Below are positions 62,421-64,000 of a DNA stretch of 64,000 nucleotides, one piece after another. Position 1 is the stretch's first letter. Each line of letters begins with the position of its first letter. A program made the translations under genes and the position numbers. Under the pieces are notes generated by a model. That model did not search any database and was not told where the DNA came from. It worked only from the letters and a program-made list of their open reading frames with translations. Source of the stretch: Ophiodon elongatus (taxonomy: Eukaryota > Chordata > Actinopteri > Perciformes > Hexagrammidae); contig JACSYO010000079.1 of NCBI GenBank assembly GCA_016806645.1, forward strand, positions 114,501-178,500, read 5' to 3'.

Positions 62421-63108
62421 CTTCAGCTGAAAATGTTTTCTTTTTTGTCTTTATTCATAAAATATACTCCTGTTATTAAAACTACTCCTATTTTTGCTTG
62501 GAGACTGGCTCTTTCATTTTTGGCATTGTTCATGATCGCTTTAAAAAGTTCCCCAATGCCAAACAATGTCTACTGCATATCATGGGATGCTGGTATTAGT
62601 ACCTCTAGTTAAAAAGGTATGTTTGTGATCTTTGGGGCAAACTGGCCCTTTAAGTCATGCCATATAAACAAGGGAAAGAGCAGACATTTTGTCTTGTCAT
62701 AGTTGCAAAAGTTCAACTGTGACTAATAACAACAATGAGTCTGTGTTCTCTATAGATGTCACAGTGAGCCATGACAGTGTGACACGGAGCTGACGTGCTC
62801 ACCCCATAACTGAAGCAGCTAAAGGATGTTCAGCCATCATTAATTTCATTATTTACACTTGCGCTTTTCCTGCTGTGACAGGTCAAAATGTCCTCTGTGA
62901 AAAAGGCCTATTGAGATAATATGTCTCCCTGTGAGAATCAATTCCTGGAACTGATTTGAAGTCGAGTTAACTGAAATTTGAAAGAAATGCTCTGCCAGTG
63001 CAGTCAGACGGGCATTAGGATGAGGATTGAATTTGGATGTCTAGGAGGTGGAACAATTATTCTTTCAAGGAAATAGTTAGTTCTATGTTGAGGTTTAGAT
63101 TGTTATTC
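62421..63108. other. Intergenic, no gene seen
   Basis: Unique AT-rich DNA between a family A copy and the hAT element. Confidence 0.5.
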
Positions 63109-63116
63109 ATGTGAAT
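63109..63116. repeat. hAT target-site duplication, left
   Basis: ATGTGAAT, identical to 63833-63840. Eight-base duplications are the hallmark of hAT insertion. Confidence 0.92.
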
Positions 63117-63832
63117 CAGTAGCGGGCCGTGCATTTCACACCTAGGCCTTCAGTGATGTCCTACACAGTCCTCCCTGAATGAATCCACCTCTTAATACCA
63201 TCATTATGACGCCATGGCTCTAGAAACTATACATTTAGACAGAAACGCATTATAACCAGGCGTTACATCACCTTAACATAGCGTAGTCCGTCTTGAAAAT
63301 GGCGTTGTTTGTATTTCTTCTCCTCCATCAGCCATTGTGGGTTAAAAAAAATAACACAAAAACAACGCTTCTATATCTATCTACACGAATTAACGCTACC
63401 TCGTTCAGGTCGCCGCATGTTGCTAGCTCTGCCTCTCACCAGTGCGCATCCAATCAAAAGACGTGCCCGTGCTGACGTCATTGTACACCTGCATGCAGGC
63501 CCCGGTGTCGCTAACTCGAAATCTGATTGGTTAACACCACAGTTTAGATTCCGTTAACTTTAAACTACAGACAGCACTGTTGATTCTGAAGGCCTAAGGG
63601 CAGATTTCTTGGACCCTAGCAACACATGACGGCTGAAATCTGATTGGATAAAAGCTCTAACGTAAAGGCCAGCCCTCCGCTCTCGACCTGAGGCTGGAAG
63701 CAGCGCAACCAAGAGAAAAGCTATGAAATGAAGAGAATAGACTATGGGGAATAATTTAATAAATTAAATTTATATTCTGATGATGTTTAGGCCAGCAGAG
63801 AAGGCCTTGCTGGCCCTGACGGCCCGCTACTG
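63117..63832. mobile_element. Complete non-autonomous hAT element (716 bp)
   Basis: The 5' end CAGTAGCGGGCCGT and the 3' end ACGGCCCGCTACTG are perfect 14-bp terminal inverted repeats, and the element is bracketed by the 8-bp duplication ATGTGAAT. Subterminal regions share AGGCCTTC words in opposite orientation. The interior carries short frames but no transposase-like motif, so movement would depend on an autonomous hAT elsewhere in the genome. Intact ends and an exact duplication suggest a comparatively young insertion. Confidence 0.92.
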
Positions 63833-63840
63833 ATGTGAAT
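63833..63840. repeat. hAT target-site duplication, right
   Basis: Second exact copy of ATGTGAAT, directly abutting the 3' terminal inverted repeat. The remaining 160 bp of the window show nothing recognisable. Confidence 0.92.
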
Positions 63841-64000
63841 ACAAGCTTTTACGTCAATCGAAAAAAGGATGCGTCCAGTTTATTCAGTTGTGGTGATCAG
63901 TCTTTCCTTCAGAGGAAGACACTAAGTATATAGTGTTGTAAGAGGATTAAGGAAGCAGGTTCATAATAATCCGCCTAGTAACTCATTATCAGCTGTTCAG

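Noticed and set aside
63293..63557. Two overlapping short plus-strand frames
   Set aside because: They lie inside the non-autonomous hAT element and have no transposase or other domain.

Overview
The window reads as percomorph-type teleost fish DNA. Reasons: long (GT)n/(CA)n microsatellites, a tRNA-derived SINE, relics of L2-like and Rex3/RTE-like LINEs, Tc1 and hAT DNA-transposon remains, several short interspersed repeats of the kind common in spiny-rayed fish, and one vertebrate multi-exon gene with GT-AG introns. There is no bacterial, viral, rRNA or CRISPR content.

Layout. Bases 1-51,200 hold no gene I can support: single-copy AT-rich DNA with scattered repeat relics. The main ones are a Tc1 transposase scrap near 1.2-1.4 kb, a SINE at 16.4-16.8 kb, a broken L2-like LINE at 24.3-25.8 kb carrying a 23-bp perfect palindrome and a pyrimidine tract with a minus-strand G-quadruplex motif, and an internally deleted Rex3/RTE-like LINE at 50.27-50.87 kb flanked by a perfect 14-bp target-site duplication. 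The only gene is on the + strand: five coding exons between 51,462 and 59,829 encode a 454-residue SLC19 (thiamine/folate) transporter, closest to SLC19A3. All four introns are GT-AG and the phases join without a break. Downstream are a likely 3' UTR with a CTCF-like site and an AATAAA, another repeat copy, and a complete 716-bp non-autonomous hAT element (63,117-63,832) with 14-bp terminal inverted repeats and an 8-bp target duplication.

The most interesting signal is in the transporter. It keeps the SLC19A3 fold and several aromatic pocket residues, but positions matching human SLC19A3 Glu110, Asn297 and Trp94 are Phe, Gly and Phe. The open frame and clean splice sites suggest a working gene, so I infer altered substrate use rather than decay. 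That residue comparison is from memory of the human protein and of published structures and should be checked by alignment.

Most short open frames in the first 50 kb look like chance. Repeat families labelled A to F are my own labels. They rest on self-similarity within the window (A) or on recall of common fish repeats (B-F); I could not search Repbase/Dfam.
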